Source of the DNA: Symploca sp. SIO3C6
Lineage (GTDB): Bacteria > Cyanobacteriota > Cyanobacteriia > Cyanobacteriales > Coleofasciculaceae
DNA: 64,000 nucleotides
Assembly: GCA_010692425.1 (NCBI GenBank)
Contig: JAAHHJ010000022.1
Coordinates: 1 to 64,000 of the forward strand
Direction of reading: 5' to 3'
The translations under genes and the position numbers were made by a program. Numbering within the stretch: position 1 is the stretch's first letter; each line of letters opens with the position of its first letter. The notes below the pieces were generated by a model. That model had not been told where the DNA came from. It made no database searches and was given only the letters and a program-made list of their open reading frames with translations. This document shows, piece after piece, positions 34,617-43,326 of the stretch.

Positions 34617-34932
34617 CAAACGACCTCAGGTTATCAGGGATTTAATTGATTTGGCAATGTATATTGCTGAGGATAATTTGGAAGCATCGGATTTGTTTTT
34701 ACAAGCGGCAGAAGAAACATTTAAGCAACTGGCAAAAATGCCGCAAATGGGAAAAATGACTCAGTTTTCTAATCTCTCTCTTGCTGGCATTCGGCAGCAG
34801 GGAATTAAAGGATTTAGGAAATATTTAGTTTTTTATTTCCCTACAGATGAAGGAGTAGAAATTCTGCGAGTTATTCACGGAGCGCGTGATTTTGAGGCAA
34901 TCTTGGATGAGGATATTACAGAGGGGGAATAA
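34603..34932 (+). CDS. ParE/RelE-superfamily toxin
   Basis: The 109-residue product fits ParE toxins: N-terminal helices (VIRDLIDLAMYIAEDNLEAS, FKQLAKMPQMGKM) and a C-terminal sheet (FRKYLVFYFPTDEGVEILRV, IHGARDFEAIL). ParE proteins typically poison gyrase. It overlaps the antitoxin by 14 bp, the usual coupling in such modules. Hairpin AGTTCTA/TAGAACT (34941-34971) follows. Confidence 0.85.
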   Translation: MGKVNKRPQVIRDLIDLAMYIAEDNLEASDLFLQAAEETFKQLAKMPQMGKMTQFSNLSLAGIRQQGIKGFRKYLVFYFPTDEGVEILRVIHGARDFEAILDEDITEGE

Positions 34933-34940
34933 GCGAGCAT

Positions 34941-34971
34941 AGTTCTAAGTTGTACAAATAATTTTAGAACT
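34941..34971 (+). terminator. hairpin after the toxin-antitoxin genes
   Basis: AGTTCTA and TAGAACT form a 7-bp stem around a 17-base A/T-rich loop, 9 bases after the toxin stop. A weak terminator is possible. Confidence 0.35.
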
Positions 34972-35030
34972 CGGAAATAAAAAATGAGGTGTGTAATTTG
35001 TAAGCATGGCGAAACACAAGCTGGTTTAGT

Positions 35031-35145
35031 GACTGTCTGGTGTCGGTGGAGGATTTGCTTAAGAGGAGTACGTGAGGAAGGATGCAGCAGTTTAGGGAGT
35101 TGGTGCGGTTGGAGAAGGAGATTTTGTTGAATCTGGGGGGTTGGG
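35031..35145 (+). repeat. 115-bp direct repeat, copy B
   Basis: Second copy of the sequence at 34157-34271. Here the frame MQQFRELVRLEKEILLNLGG is intact and runs into hsdS, while the Uma2 tail part is orphaned. The two copies bracket the toxin-antitoxin cassette. Confidence 0.85.
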
Positions 35146-36425
35146 AGACTTTGGTTAATTCTATTTTGCTAAAAGACTTACTCGTACTTACTAAAGATGG
35201 TGAATGGGGAAAAGGAGAACCAGCTTCTGACAAAGTTGAAATGCTAGTTATTCGCGGGGCTGACTTTCCTGTTGTTCGCTATAGTAATTTATCTAAAGTT
35301 CCCATACGCTATATCCCAGAAAAAATTGCAGAACGCAAGTGTCTAAAAGCTAATGATATTTTAATTGAAACGGCTGGAGGAACAAAAGGAAGACCCACTG
35401 GGCGAACTGTTTTTCTAAAGCCTCGTCTGTTTAAACAGAGCAAACTTCCTATTACTTGTGCCAGCTTCAGTCGTTTTTTGCGAGTTAATACTGATATTGC
35501 TGAACCAGAGTATATCTTCTGGTATTTCCAGTTTCTCTATGAAACGGGGCAAATGGATCAGCACCAGGTTCAACACACTGGTATTGCTCGATTTCAATAC
35601 ACAAAATTTGCTGAAAGTCTTGATATTCCTCTCCCCCCACTACCAGAACAAAAAGCGATCGCAAATATCCTCGGTACTCTAGATGACAAAATAGAACTTA
35701 ACCAGCAGATGAATCGAACACTAGAAGCGATCGCACAGGCAATTTTCAAGTCCTGGTTTGTAGATTTTGACCCAGTTTATGCCAAGATGGACGGCAGACA
35801 GCCAGTAGGTATGGACGCCGCAACGGCTGATCTTTTTCCTGATGAGTTTGAAGATTCGCCACTGGGGATGATTCCGAAGGGGTGGAGAGTAGGTAAGCTT
35901 GATAACTTACTCGTTTTGCAAAGAGGATTTGACCTCCCTAAATCTCAACGTATCCCTGGAAAATATCCAGTTATAACTGCAAGTGGTTCATCAGACACTC
36001 ATGCTGAATACAAGGTGAAGGGGCCAGGAGTTGTAACAGGGAGAAGTGGATTACTTGGCAAGGTGTTTTTTGTGCATGAGAATTTCTGGCCTCTGAACAC
36101 TTCTTTATGGATTAGGGAATTCCGTACATCACGTCCACTTCATGCTTATCATCTTCTCCGTGGATTGGAATTTGAAACTTTCAATTCAGGCTCAGCAATT
36201 CCAACATTGAACCGAAATCATGTACATAACCTTCCCGTAATTGTTCCGCCTATATCTATTGTCGAAGCATTTGAAGATTTGGTTATGCCCATGTTTTATA
36301 AATGTCGGGAGAACTATAAACAATCTCGCACTCTCGCCACCATCCGCGATACCCTACTCCCCAAACTCCTATCAGGCGAAATCCGAGTCAAAGAAGCCGA
36401 AAAATTGGCAGAAACTGTGACATGA
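35082..36425 (+). CDS. hsdS: type I restriction-modification specificity subunit
   Basis: The 447-residue product has the standard layout: TRD1 (about 20-190, ending FAESLDIPLPPLPEQKAIA), a central conserved helix (ILGTLDDKIELNQQMNRTLE), TRD2 (about 260-400, WRVGKLDNLLVLQRGFDLPK), and the distal helix (RTLATIRDTLLPKLLSGEIR). It sets the DNA target of the HsdM/HsdR complex. No internal stop is seen, unlike hsdM and hsdR. The first 20 residues come from the direct repeat and resemble an HsdM tail (LEKEILLNLGG), so the native start may lie elsewhere. Confidence 0.92.
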   Translation: MQQFRELVRLEKEILLNLGGWETLVNSILLKDLLVLTKDGEWGKGEPASDKVEMLVIRGADFPVVRYSNLSKVPIRYIPEKIAERKCLKANDILIETAGGTKGRPTGRTVFLKPRLFKQSKLPITCASFSRFLRVNTDIAEPEYIFWYFQFLYETGQMDQHQVQHTGIARFQYTKFAESLDIPLPPLPEQKAIANILGTLDDKIELNQQMNRTLEAIAQAIFKSWFVDFDPVYAKMDGRQPVGMDAATADLFPDEFEDSPLGMIPKGWRVGKLDNLLVLQRGFDLPKSQRIPGKYPVITASGSSDTHAEYKVKGPGVVTGRSGLLGKVFFVHENFWPLNTSLWIREFRTSRPLHAYHLLRGLEFETFNSGSAIPTLNRNHVHNLPVIVPPISIVEAFEDLVMPMFYKCRENYKQSRTLATIRDTLLPKLLSGEIRVKEAEKLAETVT

Positions 36426-36472
36426 AAATTCCTCATGATGCCACCATTTCTGATACTAAATTAACTCGCTAA
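36422..36472 (+). pseudogene. remnant of a DUF6883-like gene
   Basis: MKIPHDATISDTKLTR followed by TAA looks like the beginning of a DUF6883-type protein, whose N-terminus usually reads MKIP-x-A-x-I-x-x-x-KL-x-x-YLL. The stop falls where Tyr is expected. The following sequence does not continue the family. The ATG overlaps the hsdS stop. Identified from a short stretch only. Confidence 0.4.
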
Positions 36473-36544
36473 TCTGGCTAGAACGTAAAGTTGATAGCTA
36501 ATTCCAGTTTATTACTCTAATTCCCAATAAGAAGTGACATTTTC

Positions 36545-36640
36545 ATGCTCGAACTTTACCAACGCATCATCCTATCTCGCAACCTTCCAGAGCATCATCT
36601 GAAAAAAGGTGATATTCTCACGCTCATTTGGAGTAAATAA
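36545..36640 (+). pseudogene. remnant of a DUF4926-like gene
   Basis: MLELYQRIILSRNLPEHHLK then KGDILTLIWSK and stop: the first half of a DUF4926 domain (usually about 75-90 residues). DUF6883 and DUF4926 genes commonly occur as a pair, and both are truncated here. The stop overlaps the next start as TAATG. Confidence 0.45.
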
Positions 36641-36918
36641 TGCTCAAAGATATTATATCCGTCAAACCCTTAGAAAACTATCAACTCTGCCTCAAATTTG
36701 AAGATAACCAAGAAGGAATTGTTGACATCAGCCAGTTAATCGAATTCAAAGGAATTTTTGCTCCACTAGAAGACTTAACCTACTTCGCGCAAGTCAAAGT
36801 TAATCCTGAATGGGGGACAATTTACTGGGAAAATGGAGCAGATTTAGACCCCGATGTCCTCTACTCTATTGTCACCAATCAACCTATCTTAACCAAGGAA
36901 ACAATTAACAAAGCATAA
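36640..36918 (+). CDS. DUF2442 family protein
   Basis: This 92-residue small protein matches DUF2442: LCLKFEDNQEGIVDISQLIE, FAQVKVNPEWGTIYWENGAD, LDPDVLYSIV. These genes often travel in toxin-antitoxin-like or mobile clusters, but activity is unknown. It is coupled (TAATG) to the DUF4926 remnant and lies 40 bp before hsdR. Confidence 0.85.
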   Translation: MLKDIISVKPLENYQLCLKFEDNQEGIVDISQLIEFKGIFAPLEDLTYFAQVKVNPEWGTIYWENGADLDPDVLYSIVTNQPILTKETINKA

Positions 36919-36957
36919 CAACTTAGCAGTAATTCTTGATTGCACCATAAATGAAAC

Positions 36958-39900
36958 ATGGCAAAACTAAACGAAAATACTGTCGAACAAATTACCCTTG
37001 AATGGTTAACACAACTCAATTACACCACCCTCAACAGCTCCGAAATTGCCCCCGATTCCTCCAACTCAGAACGGCAAACATTCGCCGATATAGTACTAAC
37101 TAACCGCCTCCGCTCCGCTTTAACAACCATCAATCCCCATATCCCACTCGATGCGATCGCAGACGCTATTAAAAAAGTTATCCGCACCAATACTCCTAAT
37201 TTTTTTGAAAATAACCGCCGCTTCCATAAACTCCTCACCGATGGCATCGATGTCGAATATCAAGCAGAAAATCGCACTATCTACGATAAGGTTTTGCTAA
37301 TTGACTTTACTAATCCTGACAACAACGACTGGTTAGCAGTCAATCAATTTACAGTTATCGAAAATAGAAATAACCGTCGTCCCGATATCGTTATCTTTAT
37401 CAACGGCTTACCCCTAGCAGTAATCGAACTTAAAAATCCGCTTGCTGAAAAGGCTACTCTTCAAAAAGCATTTAACCAACTGCAAACCTATAAAAACGAA
37501 ATCCCTAGCCTATTTACCTATAACGAAATTTTAGTTATTTCCGATAATACAGAAGCCAGAGTCGGCACCCTCACCTCTTCTTTTGAATGGTTTATGCCTT
37601 GGCGCACTATTGATGGAGAAACCATCGCTCCCAAAGGCAGCGCCGAATTAGAATTTCTGATAAAAGGTATCTTTGACAAACACCGCTTTCTGGATTTAAT
37701 CAAAAACTTTATTGTCTTGGAAGTAGACGGCGACAAAATTACTAAGAAGATGGCAGGCTATCACCAATTCCATGCCGTCAATAAAGCGATTAACAATACC
37801 GTCACCGCCACTAACCCCGATGGCGATAGACGAATTGGCGTTATCTGGCACACCCAAGGTAGCGGGAAGAGTTTAACCATGGCATTCTATGCCGGAAAAA
37901 TTATTCAACATCCGGATATGGAAAATCCTACGTTAGTAATTATTACTGATAGAAACGACTTAGACGAACAACTGTTTAACACCTTCTCTGCCTGCTCCGA
38001 CTTACTGCGCCAAACTCCAACACAAGCTGCAAATCGAGCTAACCTCCAAGAATTACTAAAAGTGGCATCTGGTGGCGTTATTTTTACCACAATTCAAAAA
38101 TTTTCCCCTGAACAAGGGATACAATACCCCCAACTCTCTAACCGTCGTAATATTGTATTTATTGCTGATGAAGCCCACCGTTCCCAATACGGACTCGAAG
38201 CGCGAATTAAGAAAGATCCAAATACTAAACAAGCCTATATTTCCTATGGCTTTGCTAAACACTTAAGAGATGCCCTGCCTAATGCTTCCTTCATTGGTTT
38301 TACGGGAACACCAATTGAATTAGGCGATAAAAGTACTAAGGCAGTTTTTGGCGATTATATCGATATTTATGATATCCAACGAGTAGTGGAAGATGAAGCT
38401 ACTGTCCGTATCTATTACGAAGCACGAATTACCAAACTGGATTTAGACGAATCAGAACGTCCTAAAATCGATCCTGAATTTGAGGAAATTACCGAAGACG
38501 AAGAACAGACTACCAAAGAACAATTAAAGAGTAAATGGGCAAGATTAAAAGCCCTAATTGGTTCTGAAAAACGTATCAATCAAGTAGCTAACGATATTGT
38601 CTCTCACTTTGAGAATCGCCAAGCCAGTATCCAAGGCAAAGGGATGATTGTGGGCATGAGTCGTGATATCTGTGCCGAACTCTACAACGCTATCATCAAA
38701 CTCCGCCCTAACTGGCATCACGAAGAGGACGACAAAGGTATAATCAAAGTTGTGATTACAGGTTCGGTAGCCGATGAAGCGATACTGCAACCCCACATCC
38801 GCAGTAAAAAGCGACGCCAGGAACTTGCTAAACGTTTTAAAAAACCTGATGATCAACTCAAACTAGTAATAGTCCGGGATATGTGGCTCACCGGATTTGA
38901 TGCTCCCAGCTTGCATACCATGTATATCGACAAACCAATGCATGGTCATAGCTTAATGCAAGCGATCGCTAGAGTCAATCGCGTTTTTAAAGACAAACCA
39001 GGCGGTTTAGTTGTTGATTACTTGGGCCTTGCCGACCAACTAAAACTTGCCCTACAATACTATAGCGAAGGAGATAGAAATAATACAGGCATCCCCACAG
39101 ATATTGCCCTGGGTGTTTTGCAGGAGAAATACGAAATCGTCAAAGCCATGTATGGCAACTTCGACTATGCTAAATTCTTTGATGGCACTCCCAGTGAACG
39201 TCTCTCAATTATCCCAGCTGCAATCAACCATATTCTAAAGTTAGAAAACGGTAAACAGCGCTATCTCAAAGCCGTTACCGAACTTTCCAAAGCCTTTGCC
39301 CTTACCAGCAGTTTAGATAATGCGATCGCAATTCGGGATGAAGTCGGATTTTTCCAGGCAATCAAAGAGTCTATCAATAAACATACCACAACTGGGGGCA
39401 AAAGCCCAGATCATTTAAATACTGCCGTGCGCTAGATTGTTTCCAAAGCCGTAGGATCAGAACAAGTGATAGATTTATTTACCGCTGCGGGATTAAAACA
39501 TCCCGACATTTCCATCCTCTCCGACGAATTCCTAGCAGAGGTGCGAGGCTTACCCTACAAAAACCTAGCCCTCGAAATACTACAGAAACTAATTAATGAC
39601 CAAATCAAAATGCGATCGCCTAAAAACTTAGTCCAGTCGCGCTCCTTCGCACAGATGTTGGAGAATACTATTAAACAATACCATAACCGTTCACTTGAAA
39701 CTGCTCAGGCGATTACAGAATTAATTGAACTTGCCCAAGAAATCCGCCAAGCCCAAAGTCGGGGGGAAAACTTGGGATTAACAGAAGACGAAATAGCATT
39801 TTATGACGCGCTAGAAGTCAATGATAGTGCCGTGAAAGTATTAGGAGATGAAACACTGCGAACCATTGCTCGTGAGTTAGTGCAAGCTATCCGCCGCAAT

Positions 39901-40062
39901 GTTACCATTGACTGGACAGTAAAAGAAAGCGCCCGAGCAAAACTGCGAACTATCGTCAAGCGTTTACTGCGGAAATATTGCTATCCACCAGACAAGCAGG
40001 AGAGGGCAACCTTAACAGTACTCCAACAGGCACAACTGCTTTGTAAAGACTGGGTAGCTTGA
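36958..40062 (+). pseudogene. hsdR: type I restriction endonuclease subunit, in-frame TAG
   Basis: The 1034-codon frame has one TAG (39433-39435) after 825 codons. The nuclease domain has [20 protein letters not shown]; the helicase has Walker [22 protein letters not shown], and late motifs [16 protein letters not shown] and [10 protein letters not shown]. After HLNTAVR, stop, the frame continues [37 protein letters not shown], and the C-terminal helical domain to 40062. The usual sequence here has Gln, so CAG to TAG is the likely change. A truncated HsdR would keep nuclease and translocase motors but lose the C-terminal domain used for docking to the methyltransferase core. Confidence 0.9.
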
Positions 40063-40220
40063 ATCAGTAAACCCACTATTTACTATTCTCGCTCAAGGGA
40101 AGAAAGTTAGGTCAACTTAAAGATTAACCTCAATTCCCCTACTAAAATTACTCACATGTTTCCTACAAATAATTTTTAAGCAATAAGCTTTAAGCAAAAA
40201 GCAAAAATGTTCTTGTTGTC

Positions 40221-40254
40221 ACTTATTACTTATTACTTATTACTTATTACTTAT
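40221..40254. repeat. heptad repeat TTATTAC
   Basis: Nearly five exact heptads end at the stop of the minus-strand CO2 hydration gene. The same unit, slightly longer, is at 54523-54566. Confidence 0.75.
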
Positions 40255-41418
40255 CTAAGTATTAACATCGCAGCTATTAACAGCAATCAGGCGCGATGTT
40301 AACAAACGATCCATCCAACCTTCAAGATAGGCTTGATTCGCCTCTTGTTGTTCGTTATCTTCACTATCAAGGGGATGAGGAGCCAAACCCAAAATTACAG
40401 CTGTGGTGACACAAAACATTGACTTCTGGAAAGTTTCGCAAATCTGCACCAGCAAATCATCTTCACTCCGAGGAGCTCTCTTATACACATCATGAAGATA
40501 ATCAGGTAGAAAATGGCGCATATCCTGCATCAATAGCGTTGGTGGAATCCCCGCACCACCAACTGGCAAGGGATCTGCATAAAGCGCCCCATAAGTAAAT
40601 CGGCTTTGATCTGGCGAAATTTGGTTTGCCTGAGCATTGTAAGAAACTGTACCCAAAAAAGGTGTACCCCGGAAAAAAACTGCCTCGGCATAGGGTATAC
40701 CAGTATCTGACAAAAAAGTCAAGCCTACAGACTTAGGAATAATTTCGTACCTTTGGCCCCTAATATCTGGTGCATAAGTAATCGGCTTATTAGCTGCAGC
40801 CACCAAACCTGCTAGAATATGCTCTACCACTTGGGGAATGAATTTAATCTCCCCCTGGTTATAGCGTTCAGAGAGATCCATAAAGATATCACTCATCACC
40901 CGCCAGAATTGCCCCAGTCCACTGTAATATGCTAACTGGCGCACTTGTTCCGGCATAAAATCAGGAAATACTCGATTAAGCCCCTGCATCAGGGGGTTTC
41001 CCTGAAACTTGGCTTGAATTGCCTTAGCACATAGCTCCTTAAATTCTGGCGTATCTAAGTAAGCATCTAAACCACCACCACCATGCCAAAGCATGCCTTT
41101 CATGCAGTATTCTGCATATTCAAAGTTAATACGATCATGCCACCAGTGACGCAGCAATTTCTCCCGTGAAACTTCCCCATTAAAATATTTAAAGAAGGGA
41201 AAAAGCACTAAAAACTGATGGTCTGCAATATAAATAAGATTGCGGGAATAAGCATCAAGAACAATGCCATAGCTATGCAGAATTCCGACAACTTCTAGTA
41301 CATTTTCTGGTGAATCCGGCAGTAGAGCATCACCAGCTTTCAGGCGTTCAATATATGGCTCTAGAGGATGATTGCAAGACTTTTTTTGACTAACTAACAT
41401 TAAACTGCTCTCTATCAA
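40255..41418 (-). CDS. cupB: CO2 hydration protein (ChpX/CupB-like)
   Basis: This 387-residue subunit of a specialised NDH-1 complex couples CO2 hydration to bicarbonate to electron transport at the thylakoid membrane. The Chp/Cup signature is clear: LRHWWHDRINFEYAEYCMKG, MLWHGGGGLDAYLDTPEF, FRGTPFLGTVSYNAQAN. It is last in the order ndhF-ndhD-cup, divergent from the ccm operon, with no cupS gene. That neighbourhood is the one I recall for the constitutive, lower-affinity CupB (NDH-1 type 4) system in Nostoc-type genomes. CupA identity is not excluded by sequence reading alone. Confidence 0.82.
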   Translation of the reverse strand: MIESSLMLVSQKKSCNHPLEPYIERLKAGDALLPDSPENVLEVVGILHSYGIVLDAYSRNLIYIADHQFLVLFPFFKYFNGEVSREKLLRHWWHDRINFEYAEYCMKGMLWHGGGGLDAYLDTPEFKELCAKAIQAKFQGNPLMQGLNRVFPDFMPEQVRQLAYYSGLGQFWRVMSDIFMDLSERYNQGEIKFIPQVVEHILAGLVAAANKPITYAPDIRGQRYEIIPKSVGLTFLSDTGIPYAEAVFFRGTPFLGTVSYNAQANQISPDQSRFTYGALYADPLPVGGAGIPPTLLMQDMRHFLPDYLHDVYKRAPRSEDDLLVQICETFQKSMFCVTTAVILGLAPHPLDSEDNEQQEANQAYLEGWMDRLLTSRLIAVNSCDVNT

Positions 41419-41726
41419 ATAGTTTGTTCAAGATTATTTGAAATTATTGGTTCATCTTTATTAGTTCATTGTTCATAGTTCATCGCTCATTGGATTAAGA
41501 GAAGTTCAGAATCATAGGATTCAAAGTGGTTACTACATTTTTTTTGATTCTAAATTTCAGTTAGTGTAGATCCTGGATAAGAAGACACTTCTATAAGTCC
41601 TATAACTCCTTTGTTATATATTACAGTTTTGTTATATATCACAGCTGTAGAAGGTTTTCTTCTAATCAAGCTATGAACCATGAACCATGAACCATGAACC
41701 ATGAACTATCAACAGTGGCTTGCTCT
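41419..41726. other. 308-bp spacer between cupB-like and ndhD with repeats
   Basis: Contains a tandem pair TTGTTATATATTACAG / TTGTTATATATCACAG (about 41611-41644) and the heptad run at 41673-41707. No gene is seen. The 5' part should hold any separate promoter of the CO2 hydration gene. Confidence 0.5.
41673..41707. repeat. heptad repeat ATGAACC (5 units)
   Basis: Four exact ATGAACC units and one ATGAACT lie in tandem, the longest member of this heptad family in the window. Confidence 0.75.
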
Positions 41727-43238
41727 TCAATAAGCTTTAAAAGTTGAATTGTCAGAAACTTGAAAAGCTACAGCTGGGAAAGTTTTAACCATTGCTGCGG
41801 TAGTCTTCTCACTCAAGGCAGTTAGCCATCCTGGTTGTATTCCTAAGACAACAATCAAAATTGCTAAAACGATTGCTGGTAAGCGTTCACCCCATGTTAC
41901 TTGAGGTAAATTGATCACAACTGTAGACAAACGCCCAAAAAAGGCACGGTTAACTAAAAGTAGATAGTAAACAGCAGTTAAGCCAGTGCCAACCATGCAG
42001 AGTATAGTTTGTGTCGGAAATACTTCAAAGCTACCCCGAAATACTAGAAATTCTGAGATAAAACCTACCATACCAGGAATACCTGCACTTGCCATTACCC
42101 CCAATACCATCAGACTTCCAATCACAGGCAAGCCTCGTTGTGGGTTTAATAAACCACGGAGTAGATCCAAATTCCGGGAGCCAGTTTTCTGGTAAACAAT
42201 ACCCACTAACAAAAACAGTAATGCTGAAATCAAACCGTGACTCACCATCTGCAGTACCGAGGCGACAAGGGAAAGTTTCGTGGCAGCAGCAGCGGCAAGT
42301 AAAATATAGCCCATATGTGCTACAGAACTAAAAGCCACCATTTTTTTCATGTCTTTTTGGGTAATGGCAGTGAAGGCACCGTAAAGGGAGCTTACAGCTG
42401 CCCAAATTGCTAACCAAGGAGCAACAATTGCCCAAGCTTGAGGAAATAAGCCCAAACCAAACCGCAATAAACCATAGGTACCTAGTTTCAGCAGTACCCC
42501 TGCTAAGAGTATAGAAATTGGAGTTGATGCTTCCACATGAGCATCCGGCAACCAGGTGTGAAAAGGAACTAAGGGGATTTTAATGCCAAAGCCAATTAAA
42601 ATCGCTCCTAGTAGCAGCAATTGCTTACCTACAGGCAGTAGGGATGCCAGTTTAACAGTATCTGCGTAGGCAAAATTGGAGACGCCATCCAAAAATGCTA
42701 AACCTAGGAATGCTGCCAGAATTAGTACTCCTGAAACTGCTGTATACAGAAGAAACTTAGTGGCAGCATAGCCCCGACGTGGCCCTCCCCAAATCGCAAT
42801 CAGCAAATACAAGGGAATTAGTTCTAGCTCATAAAATATGAAAAACAGTAGTAAATCTTGAGCTAGAAAGGCACCAGCAACTGCACCATTCAACAACAAG
42901 ATTAACGAGTAATAGAGGCGATGACGGGATATGTTTTTATCAGTACTGTAAAGGGCAATTACCGTCAATAAACTGTTTAACAATAACAAGGGCATCGACA
43001 GCCCATCTATCCCCAGAGTGTAGCTTAAACCGATAGGCTCAATCCAAGGCAAATACTCCTGAAACTGTTGGCTAAGATTACTAGGATTAAACTGCAACAG
43101 TAATATGACTGACCAGATTAACAAACCAAAGGTAACTGCCAATGCTACCTGACGAGCAGTCTTGGCACTGGGAGTTACTGGCGACAACCCCACCAATGCA
43201 GCGGTCAATATTGGTACCCAAATTAAGGCACTCAGCAT
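41727..43238 (-). CDS. ndhD4: NDH-1 subunit NdhD (CO2-uptake type, NdhD4-like)
   Basis: This 503-residue proton-pumping-type antiporter subunit has 13-14 TM helices. Conserved elements: FFIFYELELIPLYLLIAIWG with the key Glu, KIPLVPFHTWLPDAHVEA with the Lys, and VAFSSVAHMGYILLAAAAA. Length is as in other NdhD proteins. Its position between ndhF and a CO2 hydration gene marks it as the D3/D4 rather than the respiratory D1/D2 type. ndhF lies 88 bp upstream on the same strand. Confidence 0.88.
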   Translation of the reverse strand: MLSALIWVPILTAALVGLSPVTPSAKTARQVALAVTFGLLIWSVILLLQFNPSNLSQQFQEYLPWIEPIGLSYTLGIDGLSMPLLLLNSLLTVIALYSTDKNISRHRLYYSLILLLNGAVAGAFLAQDLLLFFIFYELELIPLYLLIAIWGGPRRGYAATKFLLYTAVSGVLILAAFLGLAFLDGVSNFAYADTVKLASLLPVGKQLLLLGAILIGFGIKIPLVPFHTWLPDAHVEASTPISILLAGVLLKLGTYGLLRFGLGLFPQAWAIVAPWLAIWAAVSSLYGAFTAITQKDMKKMVAFSSVAHMGYILLAAAAATKLSLVASVLQMVSHGLISALLFLLVGIVYQKTGSRNLDLLRGLLNPQRGLPVIGSLMVLGVMASAGIPGMVGFISEFLVFRGSFEVFPTQTILCMVGTGLTAVYYLLLVNRAFFGRLSTVVINLPQVTWGERLPAIVLAILIVVLGIQPGWLTALSEKTTAAMVKTFPAVAFQVSDNSTFKAY

Positions 43239-43326
43239 ATATTAAATGATCTCCTTAATTAATTTTTTTTGTTGTTCGTCATTAACAAAGAAGCTCTTCA
43301 TGGAGCTATATACTCCTGTATTTTAC

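Noticed and set aside
32052-40062. Reassignment of TAA/TAG to an amino acid as explanation of the hsd stops
   Set aside because: Dozens of other genes in the window end normally with TAA and TAG, so a changed code is not credible; local mutation is simpler.
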